A stretch of 8,369 nucleotides of DNA. Source: Acidobacteriota bacterium. Lineage in GTDB: Bacteria > Acidobacteriota > Terriglobia > Bryobacterales > JACQDG01. Location of the stretch: contig JACQDG010000276.1 in the NCBI GenBank assembly GCA_016201185.1, forward strand, positions 1-8,369. Direction: 5' to 3'. Below, in pieces: positions 1-7,569 of the stretch. The position numbers were made by a program, and so were the translations under genes. The stretch's first letter is position 1. Each line of letters begins with the position of its first letter. The notes under the pieces are model-generated. The model searched no databases, was not told the DNA's origin, and worked only from the letters and a program-made list of their open reading frames with translations.

Positions 1-879
1 AGACGCCAGCTCGATGCGCGAGCAGTCCGGCGCCAGGCGGCGCACAATCCAGCGTCCTTTGAGCCGCACGAAGGGATCCGGGCACCGGCAGGCGCGGTCC
101 AGGTTCTCCTGGTACAAGATTTTCGCCGGCCCCTTGCCGTCGGCCGCCCACAGGCAAGCGGAGGGCGCGAGCGCCTTCGCTTCGCGGGCGATCTTCCCGC
201 CGTGCCACTCCGCGATAGCGACAAACCGCTGGCGTCCCAGGCTGCCCAGCCCGCTCACTCGGTGTACGACATAGTAAGGCAAGCCCCGCTCCGGCATCAG
301 GCGGGCCATGGCCTTCCGGGCGCCGGCCGGAACGCCCGATTTCAGCGGCCGCAGTTGCTCCAACTTCTTCCAAAACGCCTCCGGATCCTTCAGCCGGTGG
401 ACCGCCGTCTCCCGCAGCGCGCGGTGGCCTTCGGCGAGAACGAACGGGCGGCCTCCGGCTTTCAAGCCTTCCTGATAACCCTCGAGCATGGCTTTTGCGG
501 CGTGCTTGGGATCCATCCCCAAATGCTCTTCGGCGATCGCCAGGTTGGCGCTGGCCGCCAGGCGCACCAGGTCGTTGGTGTAAGCGAGCCGCCACGCTTC
601 GTCGAAGTCGTTGATCCCCCATACCAGCCGCCCCTCCGCATCGCGCCACGTCCCGAAATTCTCGACGTGCAGGTCGCCGACGGCCAGCGCCTTCGGCGCC
701 GATGCTAGCTCCGCGCAGACCTGCGGCCACACCTTGGCCCAGCGGTAGTACGTCGCCCGCAAAAAGGGAAACGGCTGGCCGGCCATCGCTTCGTGCTTTT
801 TGTCAAGATCTTCTTGGATGAGCCGGAGGTGCTTCCTCAGCCACGCTTCGTAACGCGCGGTGGCTTTTTGAATACTCAT
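1..879 (-). CDS. DUF2252 family protein (3' end outside the window)
   Basis: The first 293 residues of a DUF2252 (COG4320) protein are present; the C-terminus lies beyond base 1. Family motifs visible are FPFLR (37-41), GDLHVENFG (68-76), NDFDE (90-94), RLAAS (106-110) and a VSGLGSLG stretch (208-215). The GDxHxxNFG and NDFDE pair resembles the catalytic and metal-binding loops of kinase-fold aminoglycoside phosphotransferases, so a small-molecule phosphotransferase is conceivable, but I know of no established activity. No signal peptide is visible, so it is probably cytoplasmic. The ATG at 877-879 overlaps the TGA of the upstream hydrolase-like gene (876-878) as ATGA, and no Shine-Dalgarno sequence precedes it, which points to translational coupling. 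Family assignment is confident; function is unknown. Confidence 0.85.
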   Translation of the reverse strand, partial: MSIQKATARYEAWLRKHLRLIQEDLDKKHEAMAGQPFPFLRATYYRWAKVWPQVCAELASAPKALAVGDLHVENFGTWRDAEGRLVWGINDFDEAWRLAYTNDLVRLAASANLAIAEEHLGMDPKHAAKAMLEGYQEGLKAGGRPFVLAEGHRALRETAVHRLKDPEAFWKKLEQLRPLKSGVPAGARKAMARLMPERGLPYYVVHRVSGLGSLGRQRFVAIAEWHGGKIAREAKALAPSACLWAADGKGPAKILYQENLDRACRCPDPFVRLKGRWIVRRLAPDCSRIELAS

Positions 880-2888
880 AGCGTACAGGCGAGGGTGGAC
901 TCGATCTCCAGCCGGTCCACCCTCGCGCTCCACGCGCCGTCTTTCGAGGTTCCGTCGAGAACCCGCCCCTCGGGCTCCAGGGTGACCCGCGCCGGCCGCT
1001 GCGGCAGGCGTAGCGACACGCGCAACGGCCCGACGGGCGGGATGAAATCCACGGCCGAATAGTCCCCAGCCACCTGCATGCCGGCGGTGTTGACCAGGTG
1101 CAGCATCAGTTTGCCTTCCTTTTTTCGCAAGACAACCTCCATGGTGGGCGGGCCTTCCAACTGCACCATGGGCTCGAAAATCCGGGAGACGGCACGGCTG
1201 ACCAGATGACGAACTTCGGGAGCGTGCGTGGCCGCAAAAACACTGCCCACCGGGCCGTAAATCGCCGCGATCCTTCCTTTGCCGTAATCGGACACAGTGG
1301 CCGCGCACCGGCCATCCCGGGTGGAATCATACGTGGGATACCGCTGCTCGATCGCTTGCGCTCCGGTAGGTTCCACCTCCTGCCAGACGCCACGCAGGTT
1401 AGCGAACACCTCGACGCCCGGAACGAAGGCCGGTTGGTCCTCCGGCTTACCCGCCAGTCGGACACCTAACATGTCTGCAAAGAGAGCCGCGTTATCGGCT
1501 CCCGCCAGCAGCATCCTGCCCCCGCTGCGAACATAGTCCACCAGCGTCCGACGCGCCTCCTCGCCGATGTTCGACCAGTCCGGCACAGCGATCATGGGGT
1601 AGCGTCCGGCCGCCTCCGCCAATTTCCAGTCCGGGATCACGTCGACCGAATAGTGGTTCTCAACGAGGGCGTCCAGCAGCCCTCGCGCGGGATTCACCGC
1701 CGCCCCCCAGCCGCCGAAAAGCTTGGGGCTCTTCGTGTATAGCGTGTGCCCGGAAAACAGCAGCCCGATCTGCGGCACAGCCTCGGACTGGTGGCAGATC
1801 TTCTGCCGGGCGCGGCAGAACTCCGCCACGCGCTCCATCACCGCGATGTGCCGGTCGTCAATCCTGCCAGCCCGGGTTGGCTGGTAATAAATTTGGAAAC
1901 CGCCTCCCTCGGCTAGCACGACCGCCGCTTCCTGCATGAGTTGCGCGGCGGGCTTGTGAATCTCGCCCACTTGGTTCGAGTTCCCGCTCTGAAAGCCCCA
2001 GGCCATCAGGTCCCAGGGCTTATCGATGGCGGAGAGATACCGCGCCTCGAGGCGCGCCGTGGAGATGCTGGCGTTGCCGAGGTAGTCGCCGGAGACAAAA
2101 TCCACCGGCAGCTCCGGTCGCTCCGGCACGAAGGTCGAATAAAGCCAGTTGCTCGCGATCTGGAAGCCCGGCCGAAAGGCGTGCAGCGCCTCCACGTAGT
2201 GCCGGACATAAACGCGAAATTGCCGCCGGTTCAGCTCAAGAAATTCCAGCCAGCCGTGGTCTTGCGGTCCACGGGGCAATTGGTCGACTCCCGTCTCGCG
2301 CCGGAAGGCCTCGCGGACCCGCTCGCCGTAATCGGGATTGGTGGCCCAGCACTCGCCGTCCACCCATGCGCCGTCCAGATCGTACTTCTCGGCGGCTTCT
2401 TTTAACTGCGGAATCATACGCTCGTCCACGTACGGGCCAAAGGTGCTGGTCTGCCGGTCTTCCTTCTCCCCCTCCGGCCGGACGCGCGCCCACTCCGGGT
2501 GTTGCTCCACCGCCAGGGAATCCCATACGCCGGAAAAGTGAATATAAAGCGCAACACCGTGCCGCGCCGTGACCCGCCGCCACACGGCCAGCGAATCATG
2601 CACGATCGGCGCCGAAGTGCTGACTTTCGAGGGATAACCCAGATAGCCTACATGGCCCTTGCAGTCGTACTGCACGTAATCCGGCTTCACGCGCGCCAGG
2701 AAACGCTCGACCATCTCCTCAGTCACGTCGCGCCCCAGAGCAGGGTCGTCTTTGTTAGGGTGAAGGTCGAGGTGAATACCGAAGAAGCTGTCCTTGCGCC
2801 GCAGCCGGGGTTTTGGCTGCGTCTGGCCCTCCAGCCACGCCGGCGCAACCGCTGCCGTCAGCATAAACTCTCGCCGAGTCCAGTTCAT
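876..2888 (-). CDS. Tat-exported glycoside-hydrolase-like protein with GH42-like GATase-fold domain
   Basis: The frame opens at a GTG at 2910-2912 (678 residues). I prefer the ATG at 2886-2888 (670 residues) because it places a Tat-like leader, TRREFM followed by a hydrophobic alanine-rich stretch, at the very N-terminus. Numbered from the GTG, residues about 40-370 look like a glycosidase-type beta/alpha barrel: FFGIHLDLH (43-51), a GYPSK segment (92-96), YIHFSGVWD (123-131) and the acidic strand DGAWVDGECW (180-189), a candidate active-site region. Residues about 380-490 (PQIGLLFSG, then a long V-D-V-I-P-D segment, then YVRSGGRMLLAG) resemble the GATase-like trimerisation domain of GH42 beta-galactosidases. 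A beta-rich tail follows (about 580-678). It probably acts on sugars in the cell envelope or outside the cell. I cannot name a CAZy family, and fucosidase-like or catalytically dead alternatives remain open. The gene follows attH closely and overlaps the DUF2252 gene by ATGA. Confidence 0.8.
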   Translation of the reverse strand: MNWTRREFMLTAAVAPAWLEGQTQPKPRLRRKDSFFGIHLDLHPNKDDPALGRDVTEEMVERFLARVKPDYVQYDCKGHVGYLGYPSKVSTSAPIVHDSLAVWRRVTARHGVALYIHFSGVWDSLAVEQHPEWARVRPEGEKEDRQTSTFGPYVDERMIPQLKEAAEKYDLDGAWVDGECWATNPDYGERVREAFRRETGVDQLPRGPQDHGWLEFLELNRRQFRVYVRHYVEALHAFRPGFQIASNWLYSTFVPERPELPVDFVSGDYLGNASISTARLEARYLSAIDKPWDLMAWGFQSGNSNQVGEIHKPAAQLMQEAAVVLAEGGGFQIYYQPTRAGRIDDRHIAVMERVAEFCRARQKICHQSEAVPQIGLLFSGHTLYTKSPKLFGGWGAAVNPARGLLDALVENHYSVDVIPDWKLAEAAGRYPMIAVPDWSNIGEEARRTLVDYVRSGGRMLLAGADNAALFADMLGVRLAGKPEDQPAFVPGVEVFANLRGVWQEVEPTGAQAIEQRYPTYDSTRDGRCAATVSDYGKGRIAAIYGPVGSVFAATHAPEVRHLVSRAVSRIFEPMVQLEGPPTMEVVLRKKEGKLMLHLVNTAGMQVAGDYSAVDFIPPVGPLRVSLRLPQRPARVTLEPEGRVLDGTSKDGAWSARVDRLEIESTLACTL

Positions 2889-2927
2889 AAGGCTTTCAGT
2901 ATAGCTCCGCACGGACCGCTGCCAGCC

Positions 2928-3980
2928 TCACTCCAGCCGCATCGGCCGGTCGTAGCCGGTCATTTCGAGATAGCCGACGCCGTTCGCGGCAGCCGAGCCG
3001 GCGCGGCTCTGGTAGGTGACGGCGCCTTCCCAATAATTCGGGCCGGTGTGGCGGGGGCTGACCATCTCCTGGGCGGCAAGCGGCGTCGAGCAGTCGAGTT
3101 CCAGGGCCAGGGACGGCACGCGGATCTTCCAGCGCACCGGGTAGCGCGCGCCGGTGGTGGGACTGGTCCAGGTTTCGAGGGGCTCCAGTGAAAAGTCACG
3201 CAGGGCCAGGTGGCGCGGGCGGCCGTCGCGGTCGATGAAGGTGCCGGCCGAGTATGGGTCCGGCGTCCCGTCCTGGCGGCGGAGGCGGAACAGCATCAGC
3301 TCGGTGTTGTTCTCGAGCTGGATGCTCATCCAGTCCCAGCCGGCCTGTCCTGGGTCCAACTGATGGGTAAAGAACTCGTGGTCCATCCAGGCCGTGCCGG
3401 CGACCTGGTAACGCTGCCCCTGGACGGTGATCTCGCCGCCGCCGGCCAGGCGGGTGAAAGAAATGTAATGCGAAGCGTGACCTCGGCCCTCCCCTTTCTG
3501 GCTGATGCCGTCGCGGCCGTGGATCAGCGGAGGCTTTTGTGGCGCGAGATCCAAGGCGAGCGAAAAATCTCCGGCCACCGCCTGGAGCCGCTGATGATTT
3601 CCCTCCCAGCGGACCTGCCAGTTGCCGTTCCAGATGCGCTGCTCGGCAAGCGACGCCCCGGCCAGCCCGGGACCGGCGCGATTCAGTCGCTCGGTGCTGT
3701 AAAACCGCGCGTCGTTGATGTCGCTCAGCGCGAAATGCGCCAGGTAGAGGTCGTCCACGTCCCAGGCGGTAGCTCGCTTTTCCGGTCGCGTCATTGCTTT
3801 GCGAAAAAATGTCAGCTCGAAGCCGAACCGGCGGCCGTCGTGCGTCTTCAAGTTGCCCGTGTAATACCACCACTCGGTCTGAAAATGCGGATGGCTGAAG
3901 TGGTCGCGCGGAAACTGGAAGCGATAGCCGGGCAGGGCGAGGTCGAAGACTAGTGCGGCGAGAAGTACAAGGTGTTTCAT
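2928..3980 (-). CDS. AttH/CrtC-type lipocalin-like exported protein
   Basis: This 350-residue protein belongs to the lipocalin-like AttH family (Pfam CrtC / Lipocalin_9), built of two calycin-type beta barrels and encoded beside FtsX-type ABC transporters. It starts with a short hydrophobic leader (MKHLVLLAALVF, 1-12), so it is probably secreted to the periplasm. Family hallmarks are TEWWYYTGNL (35-44), FGFELTFFR (52-60), GTAWMDHEF (195-203), WDWMSIQL (215-222), NYWEGAV (315-321) and GYLEMTGY (336-343). Length and motifs indicate an intact protein. Members were once annotated as carotenoid hydratase or predicted hydrolase; the better-supported idea is a lipid-binding partner of the transporter. 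Its ATG (3978-3980) overlaps the permease stop (3977-3979) as ATGA. A GAGGA lies directly against the ATG, too close to act as a normal ribosome site, so coupling to the permease is likely. Since that permease is disrupted here, expression of this gene may be affected. Confidence 0.88.
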   Translation of the reverse strand: MKHLVLLAALVFDLALPGYRFQFPRDHFSHPHFQTEWWYYTGNLKTHDGRRFGFELTFFRKAMTRPEKRATAWDVDDLYLAHFALSDINDARFYSTERLNRAGPGLAGASLAEQRIWNGNWQVRWEGNHQRLQAVAGDFSLALDLAPQKPPLIHGRDGISQKGEGRGHASHYISFTRLAGGGEITVQGQRYQVAGTAWMDHEFFTHQLDPGQAGWDWMSIQLENNTELMLFRLRRQDGTPDPYSAGTFIDRDGRPRHLALRDFSLEPLETWTSPTTGARYPVRWKIRVPSLALELDCSTPLAAQEMVSPRHTGPNYWEGAVTYQSRAGSAAANGVGYLEMTGYDRPMRLE

Positions 3981-5251
3981 TCCTCGTGCACCACTTCCAC
4001 GGGATTCAGCCGCGCGGCGGCCCGCGCCGGCAGCCAGGCGGCCAGCACGGTGGCGGCATAGATGAGCGTGAGCGCCCCGGCCAACAGCGCCACCGGCCAG
4101 TGGAACTGAATTGTCCAGCCGAAGGATTGCTTGTTGATAACGAAGATCAGGATGAGGGAAAGCAGCGCGCCCAAGCCCAGGCCGATCCCGTTGGCCAGGA
4201 GTCCCAGCAACCCAGCCTCAAAAAAAAGCAGCCGCCGGACCTGGGCCGCCGAAGCGCCCAGAAAGCGCAGCAGGCCCAGCTCACGGCGGCGGTCGATCAC
4301 CAGGGCCAGCAGCGCCCCGGCCACGCCCAGCACGGCCACCAGGATCGCCACCGCTTCGAGAGCATAGGTAATGGCGAACGTGCGGTCGAAAACGCGGATC
4401 GCCTCGGCGCGCAGGCGGCGGTTCGGCGCGATCAGAATGCTGCGGCCGGAAATGGTCTGCTCGATTGTCCGGCGCGCCTGTTCGACGTCGGCGCCCGGCT
4501 TCAAATAAATGGCCAGGTTCGAGGGCGCCGGATCAGGCAAATACTTGAGCAGCGTCGCGCGGTCCAAAATGATAAAGCCGCGCTCGCTCGAGTAGTCGTA
4601 GTACACGCCGAGGAGGCGGAAGCTCCGGACCTGACCCGCAAGCGGCAGCTCGACCATGTCGCCCGCGCCCAGGCGATGCTTGTTCGCAAAGGGCTCGCTC
4701 ACGATTGCGTAGTCGCCGCGCGGGAGTTCGCCCAGGATGCGGTCGCGGTCCCCCCCGGGCAGGAAGCGCAAGCGCCCGAAGCGGGCGATGATCCGGGCCT
4801 CGCCCGCCGCCAGCGTGCAGGGCAGGCCATGGTAGCTGATCTCGTAGGCGCGGAAGCGATCGACGGCGTCGACGTCCGGCAAGGCCGCAATCTGATCAGC
4901 CACCTCCGGGGCCATGGTGGGATGCTGGCCCGCACCGCCTCGACCCGCCGGCCGGGCGTACAGGTCGGCCCGGAGCTGAGTGTCCATCCACACCAGCACT
5001 GTTTGGCGAAAGCTCCCCACCATAATGCCCACGCTGGCCATCATGGCCACGGCGGTAGAGAGCGCGCCGACGAGAACCGAGGTCCGGTTGAGCGACCCCG
5101 CCAGGCTGCGAACCGCCAGCGTCCCGCCGATACCAAAAGCGCGCCGGGTGAGGCGCGCCACGGCCAACACCACCGCCGGTGTGGCCAGCGCCGAAGCGGC
5201 GACGAGGCCGCGGCGAGATCCCGCCGCCAATGAATCCGCGCATGATATTCC
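3977..5251 (-). CDS. C-terminal half of the FtsX-type permease (no clear start of its own)
   Basis: The second half of the permease, recognisable from about 5200 downward: ALATPAVVLAVARL, then a membrane helix (RTSVLVGALSTAVA followed by MMASVGIMVGSF), then an extracytoplasmic domain containing RFLPGGDRD, VSEPFANKH, GVYYDYSSERGF and LIAPNRRLR. The last FtsX domain follows, with the loop DRRRELGLLRFLGASAAQVR, two further helices, and an end reading ARLNPVEVVHEE. The frame stays open upstream to 5767, but that extra part is the out-of-frame shadow of the N-terminal half and is excluded; 5251 is only an approximate upper limit for the real sequence. A separate start is possible at the tandem ATGs at 5039-5044, which overlap the stop of the N-terminal frame. 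That start would cut into the first membrane helix. Confidence 0.6.
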   Translation of the reverse strand, partial: GISCADSLAAGSRRGLVAASALATPAVVLAVARLTRRAFGIGGTLAVRSLAGSLNRTSVLVGALSTAVAMMASVGIMVGSFRQTVLVWMDTQLRADLYARPAGRGGAGQHPTMAPEVADQIAALPDVDAVDRFRAYEISYHGLPCTLAAGEARIIARFGRLRFLPGGDRDRILGELPRGDYAIVSEPFANKHRLGAGDMVELPLAGQVRSFRLLGVYYDYSSERGFIILDRATLLKYLPDPAPSNLAIYLKPGADVEQARRTIEQTISGRSILIAPNRRLRAEAIRVFDRTFAITYALEAVAILVAVLGVAGALLALVIDRRRELGLLRFLGASAAQVRRLLFFEAGLLGLLANGIGLGLGALLSLILIFVINKQSFGWTIQFHWPVALLAGALTLIYAATVLAAWLPARAAARLNPVEVVHEE

Positions 5252-6408
5252 CGCTGTCCGCGCGCCATGGCTTCGGTAGGAGGCACACCAGTCGCCTCCC
5301 GCGCCGGCGCCAGCGCGGAAAGCAGCGCCACCCCCACGCCGGTCCCGGCGCCCAGCAACATCGGCAGGAGGGTAAACTGGATCGGCGCCGGGCGGCTGCT
5401 GACGTAAAGCGCCTGCACGGTCGCGGCGAGCAGTTCGACCGCGCCTTGGGCCATAAGCCTTCCCACGCCGAGACCCAGCACGGAGCCGGCCGCACCGAAG
5501 AAGGCCGCCTCCGCCAAAAAGGCGCTCATCACGCCGGCTCGCGTGGCCCCCAGCGCCCGCATCACGCCGATCTCCGTCCGCCGCCGCACCACCGAGATCC
5601 CGATCGTGTTGTAGATCAAGAATGCCCCGACCACCAACGAGATGTAGCTCAGCACCCGCAAATTCCAGCGGAAGGCGCTGAGCATTTTCTGGTTTTCCTC
5701 GCTGCGCGCCCCCGGCCGGCGGATGGCGACCTCGGCGTCGAGCTCGCGGCGCAGAATCCGCTCCCATTCGGTCGCGTCAGCGCCCGCGGGCAGCAGTACC
5801 TCGATCCGGTCCAGGCGCCCGACTTTGCCCAGCGCCTCTTGCGCCGCGGCAATGTCCATCACTACCAGCTCGTCCTGCGCCGCGCGGGCCAGACCCTCCA
5901 TTTGCAGCACGCCGCCGACTGTAAATTTACGGCTGCGGTCGTTAAGGGTGAGCCGCAGCGTCTCGCCGGCCTTGCTGGCAAGCCGGGGGCCGACCCAAAT
6001 CGCATGGGAGAGATCTTCAGGGACCGCTCCCTTACGGTCACGGCCCAGTTCACCCTCGGCCACCAAGTCGAGCCCCACAACCGGCACGGTGATTCCCCCG
6101 CTGCTTGATTCCACCCGCGCAAAATCCTCGATCCGGGGCCGGAACCGCACTGGATAGGGCAACTCGACCAGCCGGCCCAGCAGGCGCTCATCGATGCCGC
6201 CCACGGCGCTCAACTCCAGGTCAGTCGGCCCAGCCAGGGATTCGAGCGAAGAGCGGAACGAGCCGGCCGCAGCCACGCCCGCCAGATCAATGGCCACCAC
6301 GACTCCGACGCCGAGACCGACCGCAAAGACAGTAAGGGCGGTGCGCAGCGGCTCGCGCCATAGCAGCCGCAGGATCAGGCGATAGAAGAGCAGCAGCCGC
6401 GCCATCAT
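5041..6408 (-). CDS. N-terminal half of the FtsX-type permease
   Basis: This open frame encodes 455 residues; about 1-397 are genuine. The start ATG (6406-6408) is followed by a second ATG and overlaps the stop of the ATPase as ATGA; a GGAG lies 11 bases upstream. Visible are a first membrane helix (about 22-44), a large extracytoplasmic MacB-type periplasmic core domain (about 45-240), then the first FtsX domain with helices near 252-276, 298-325 and 345-370. The cytoplasmic FtsX loop RRRTEIGVMRALGATR (275-290), which contacts the ATPase in this family, is intact. From residue about 398 to 455 the translation turns into an Arg/Trp/Pro-rich tail without membrane character, which is the out-of-frame reading after the lesion. 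The stop is the TGA at 5041-5043. Confidence 0.7.
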   Translation of the reverse strand: MMARLLLFYRLILRLLWREPLRTALTVFAVGLGVGVVVAIDLAGVAAAGSFRSSLESLAGPTDLELSAVGGIDERLLGRLVELPYPVRFRPRIEDFARVESSSGGITVPVVGLDLVAEGELGRDRKGAVPEDLSHAIWVGPRLASKAGETLRLTLNDRSRKFTVGGVLQMEGLARAAQDELVVMDIAAAQEALGKVGRLDRIEVLLPAGADATEWERILRRELDAEVAIRRPGARSEENQKMLSAFRWNLRVLSYISLVVGAFLIYNTIGISVVRRRTEIGVMRALGATRAGVMSAFLAEAAFFGAAGSVLGLGVGRLMAQGAVELLAATVQALYVSSRPAPIQFTLLPMLLGAGTGVGVALLSALAPAREATGVPPTEAMARGQREYHARIHWRRDLAAASSPLRRWPHRRWCWPWRASPGALLVSAGRWRFAAWRGRSTGPRFSSARSLPPWP

Positions 6409-7082
6409 GGACGCCGGATCTCCTCAATGCGGCCGTCGCGCAGGCGGACCACGGTGTTGGCCGCCGCCGCTGCTTCGGCGCTGTGGGTCGCCATCAGGAT
6501 GGTGGTCTTGAGTTCCGAGGCCGTGCGCCGCAGCAGCTCCAGCACGATATCGCCGCTCGCGGTGTCCAGGTTGCCGATCGGCTCATCGGCGAGCAGCAGC
6601 GAGGGCGCGTGAACAATAGCGCGCGCGATAGCCACCCGCTGCAACTGCCCGCCAGAAAGCTGGTGCGGATAGCGGCCGGCCAGCTCCTCCATCTCCACCC
6701 AGCGCAGGCATTCAAGAGCCCGCCGCCGCGCCGCCGCTTGTCCTGCGAGCAGCAGCGGCAGCTCGACGTTTTCCACTGCCGTCAGCGTGGGAAGCAGTTG
6801 GAAAAATTGGAAGATAAAGCCGACCTTGCGCCGCCTGACCTCGGTCAGGCCGGCGTCGTTCAGTTCCGAGGTGCAGACGCCGTCCAGAAGGACCCGGCCC
6901 GAGGTGGGAAAATCCATGGCTCCGGCCAGGTTCAGCAGCGTCGTCTTGCCGCAGCCGCTGCGGCCGACCAGGGCCACGAACTGGCCGCACTCCGCCTCCA
7001 GCGAGACGCCGTCGAGCGCGCGGACTGCCACGCCGTCGCTGAGGTAATCCTTGGTAACCTGCTCCAAGCGGACCAGCGGCAT
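6405..7082 (-). CDS. ABC transporter ATP-binding protein (LolD/MacB type)
   Basis: A 225-residue cytoplasmic ATPase of the COG1136 (LolD/MacB/AttE-like) family that powers FtsX-type permeases by mechanotransmission. All nucleotide-binding motifs are intact: Walker A GRSGCGKT (40-47), Q-loop FQFFQLLP (91-98), signature LSGGQ (142-146), Walker B LLLADEP (162-168), D-loop NLDT (171-174) and the switch histidine H200 in MATHSAEA. The length is normal for the family. It is the first gene of the coupled ATPase-permease-AttH block; its TGA (6405-6407) overlaps the permease ATG. No well-placed Shine-Dalgarno is seen: GGAGGG sits 18 bases before the ATG, further than usual, and no in-frame start codon lies between them. 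The substrate is probably a lipid-like or hydrophobic cell-envelope compound, judged only from the AttH neighbour. Confidence 0.95.
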   Translation of the reverse strand: MPLVRLEQVTKDYLSDGVAVRALDGVSLEAECGQFVALVGRSGCGKTTLLNLAGAMDFPTSGRVLLDGVCTSELNDAGLTEVRRRKVGFIFQFFQLLPTLTAVENVELPLLLAGQAAARRRALECLRWVEMEELAGRYPHQLSGGQLQRVAIARAIVHAPSLLLADEPIGNLDTASGDIVLELLRRTASELKTTILMATHSAEAAAAANTVVRLRDGRIEEIRRP

Positions 7083-7134
7083 GGATTTAAGGATAGAACA
7101 CCCTCCGTGGACGCTCGGGGCCGAAAAATGACGG
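7083..7134. other. 52-base gap upstream of the ABC operon
   Basis: This is the longest clearly non-coding stretch in the window. I see no convincing -35/-10 pair, operator or terminator stem in it. On the minus strand it holds a GGAGGG 18 bases before the ATPase ATG, followed by an AT-richer stretch. It could hold a weak promoter for the ABC block, or the block may be transcribed from further upstream. Confidence 0.4.
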
Positions 7135-7563
7135 CTATTTCTTAAACAGACTCTCGAAGGCTTTGCGGGGGTCGTCGGGCTTGGCGGAACCGCCGGAAGT
7201 GGTTTCCCGCTCGCTCGACATGCGGGTCTCGTAAAACGAGCAGTCGTTGCGGGCGTCCTTCACCGCTATCCGCGCCGCGATCGGCTTGGTGCACTCCCAG
7301 CGGGCCGCGCTGTCGAAATGAATGCACTGCTTGCAGGAGTGCAGCTCGAAGCCGCAGCGCAGACAGCGGCCCTGCGTATCGAAGCCCTTGGGGAGCAGCG
7401 TCCCGCAGTTAGCACAGCGGGCCACCGTGACGCGGGCTGGAAACTGCGGGGTCCGGGGACCAATCCGTTCGCGTGGCGGGCCGGCCGGTCGTCCCGCGCC
7501 CTCGGGCCGCTTCTCCCGATCCTCGTCCTGGTAACCGCGTTGCCGGTACTTTCTATCACCCAT
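7135..7563 (-). CDS. Small cysteine-rich, probably zinc-binding protein
   Basis: A 142-residue hypothetical protein. I chose the ATG at 7561-7563; an in-frame TTG at 7576-7578 would add five residues but lies in the palindrome loop. Residues 1-45 are charged and Arg/Gly/Pro-rich, probably disordered. The core carries eight cysteines: C50xxC53 and C67xxC70, a classical zinc-ribbon pair, then C77xxC80, C91 and C108, which could form a second metal site. The order ARCANCGTLLP, RCLRCGFELHSCKQC, CTKP and DCSFYE resembles small proteins with a zinc ribbon followed by a CxxC...C...C module that I associate with acidobacterial genomes. The tail (112-142) is polar and ends in FESLFKK. No signal peptide or membrane segment is visible. 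Function is unknown; protein or nucleic-acid binding is a guess. It lies 52 bases upstream of the ATPase. Confidence 0.75.
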   Translation of the reverse strand: MGDRKYRQRGYQDEDREKRPEGAGRPAGPPRERIGPRTPQFPARVTVARCANCGTLLPKGFDTQGRCLRCGFELHSCKQCIHFDSAARWECTKPIAARIAVKDARNDCSFYETRMSSERETTSGGSAKPDDPRKAFESLFKK

Positions 7564-7569
7564 AAGTGG

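Larger units (their letters stand above)
3977..6408 (-). pseudogene. ABC transporter permease, double FtsX domain, frame-disrupted
   Basis: One ancestral gene for a MacB/FtsX-type permease with two FtsX domains, the membrane partner of the ATPase just upstream. The conserved N-terminal half (from 6408) and C-terminal half (to 3977) lie in different frames. The span of 2432 bases leaves a remainder of two when divided by three. The change falls near 5195-5225. On one side the protein reads ...REYHARIHWRRDLAA; on the other it resumes as LVAASALATPAVVL. In relatives as I remember them, about 30-40 residues including a membrane helix separate these two points, so this looks like an out-of-frame internal deletion and not a single-base slip. 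Read across the junction it would give about 810 residues, against about 840-850 expected. A sequencing or assembly error is equally possible. If the lesion is real, the transporter is probably inactive. Confidence 0.75.

Noticed and set aside
2889..2927. Promoter between AttH and the hydrolase gene.
   Set aside because: The gap is 39 bases at most, with no recognisable -35/-10 elements; read-through from the ABC block is simpler.
5195..5225. Programmed -1 ribosomal frameshift in the permease.
   Set aside because: The frame relation would allow it, but I see no X XXY YYZ slippery heptamer or A/T-rich slip site, and conserved residues seem to be missing at the junction.
3953..5233. Plus-strand open frame of 426 codons over the permease and its AttH border.
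   Set aside because: Its translation is rich in Gln, Arg, Ala and His with no recognisable domain, and it lies antisense to the clearly conserved C-terminal permease. It is a GC-rich shadow.
5179..6108. Plus-strand open frame of 309 codons.
   Set aside because: Antisense to the MacB-type core domain of the permease, with low-complexity Arg/Gln/His composition and no motifs.
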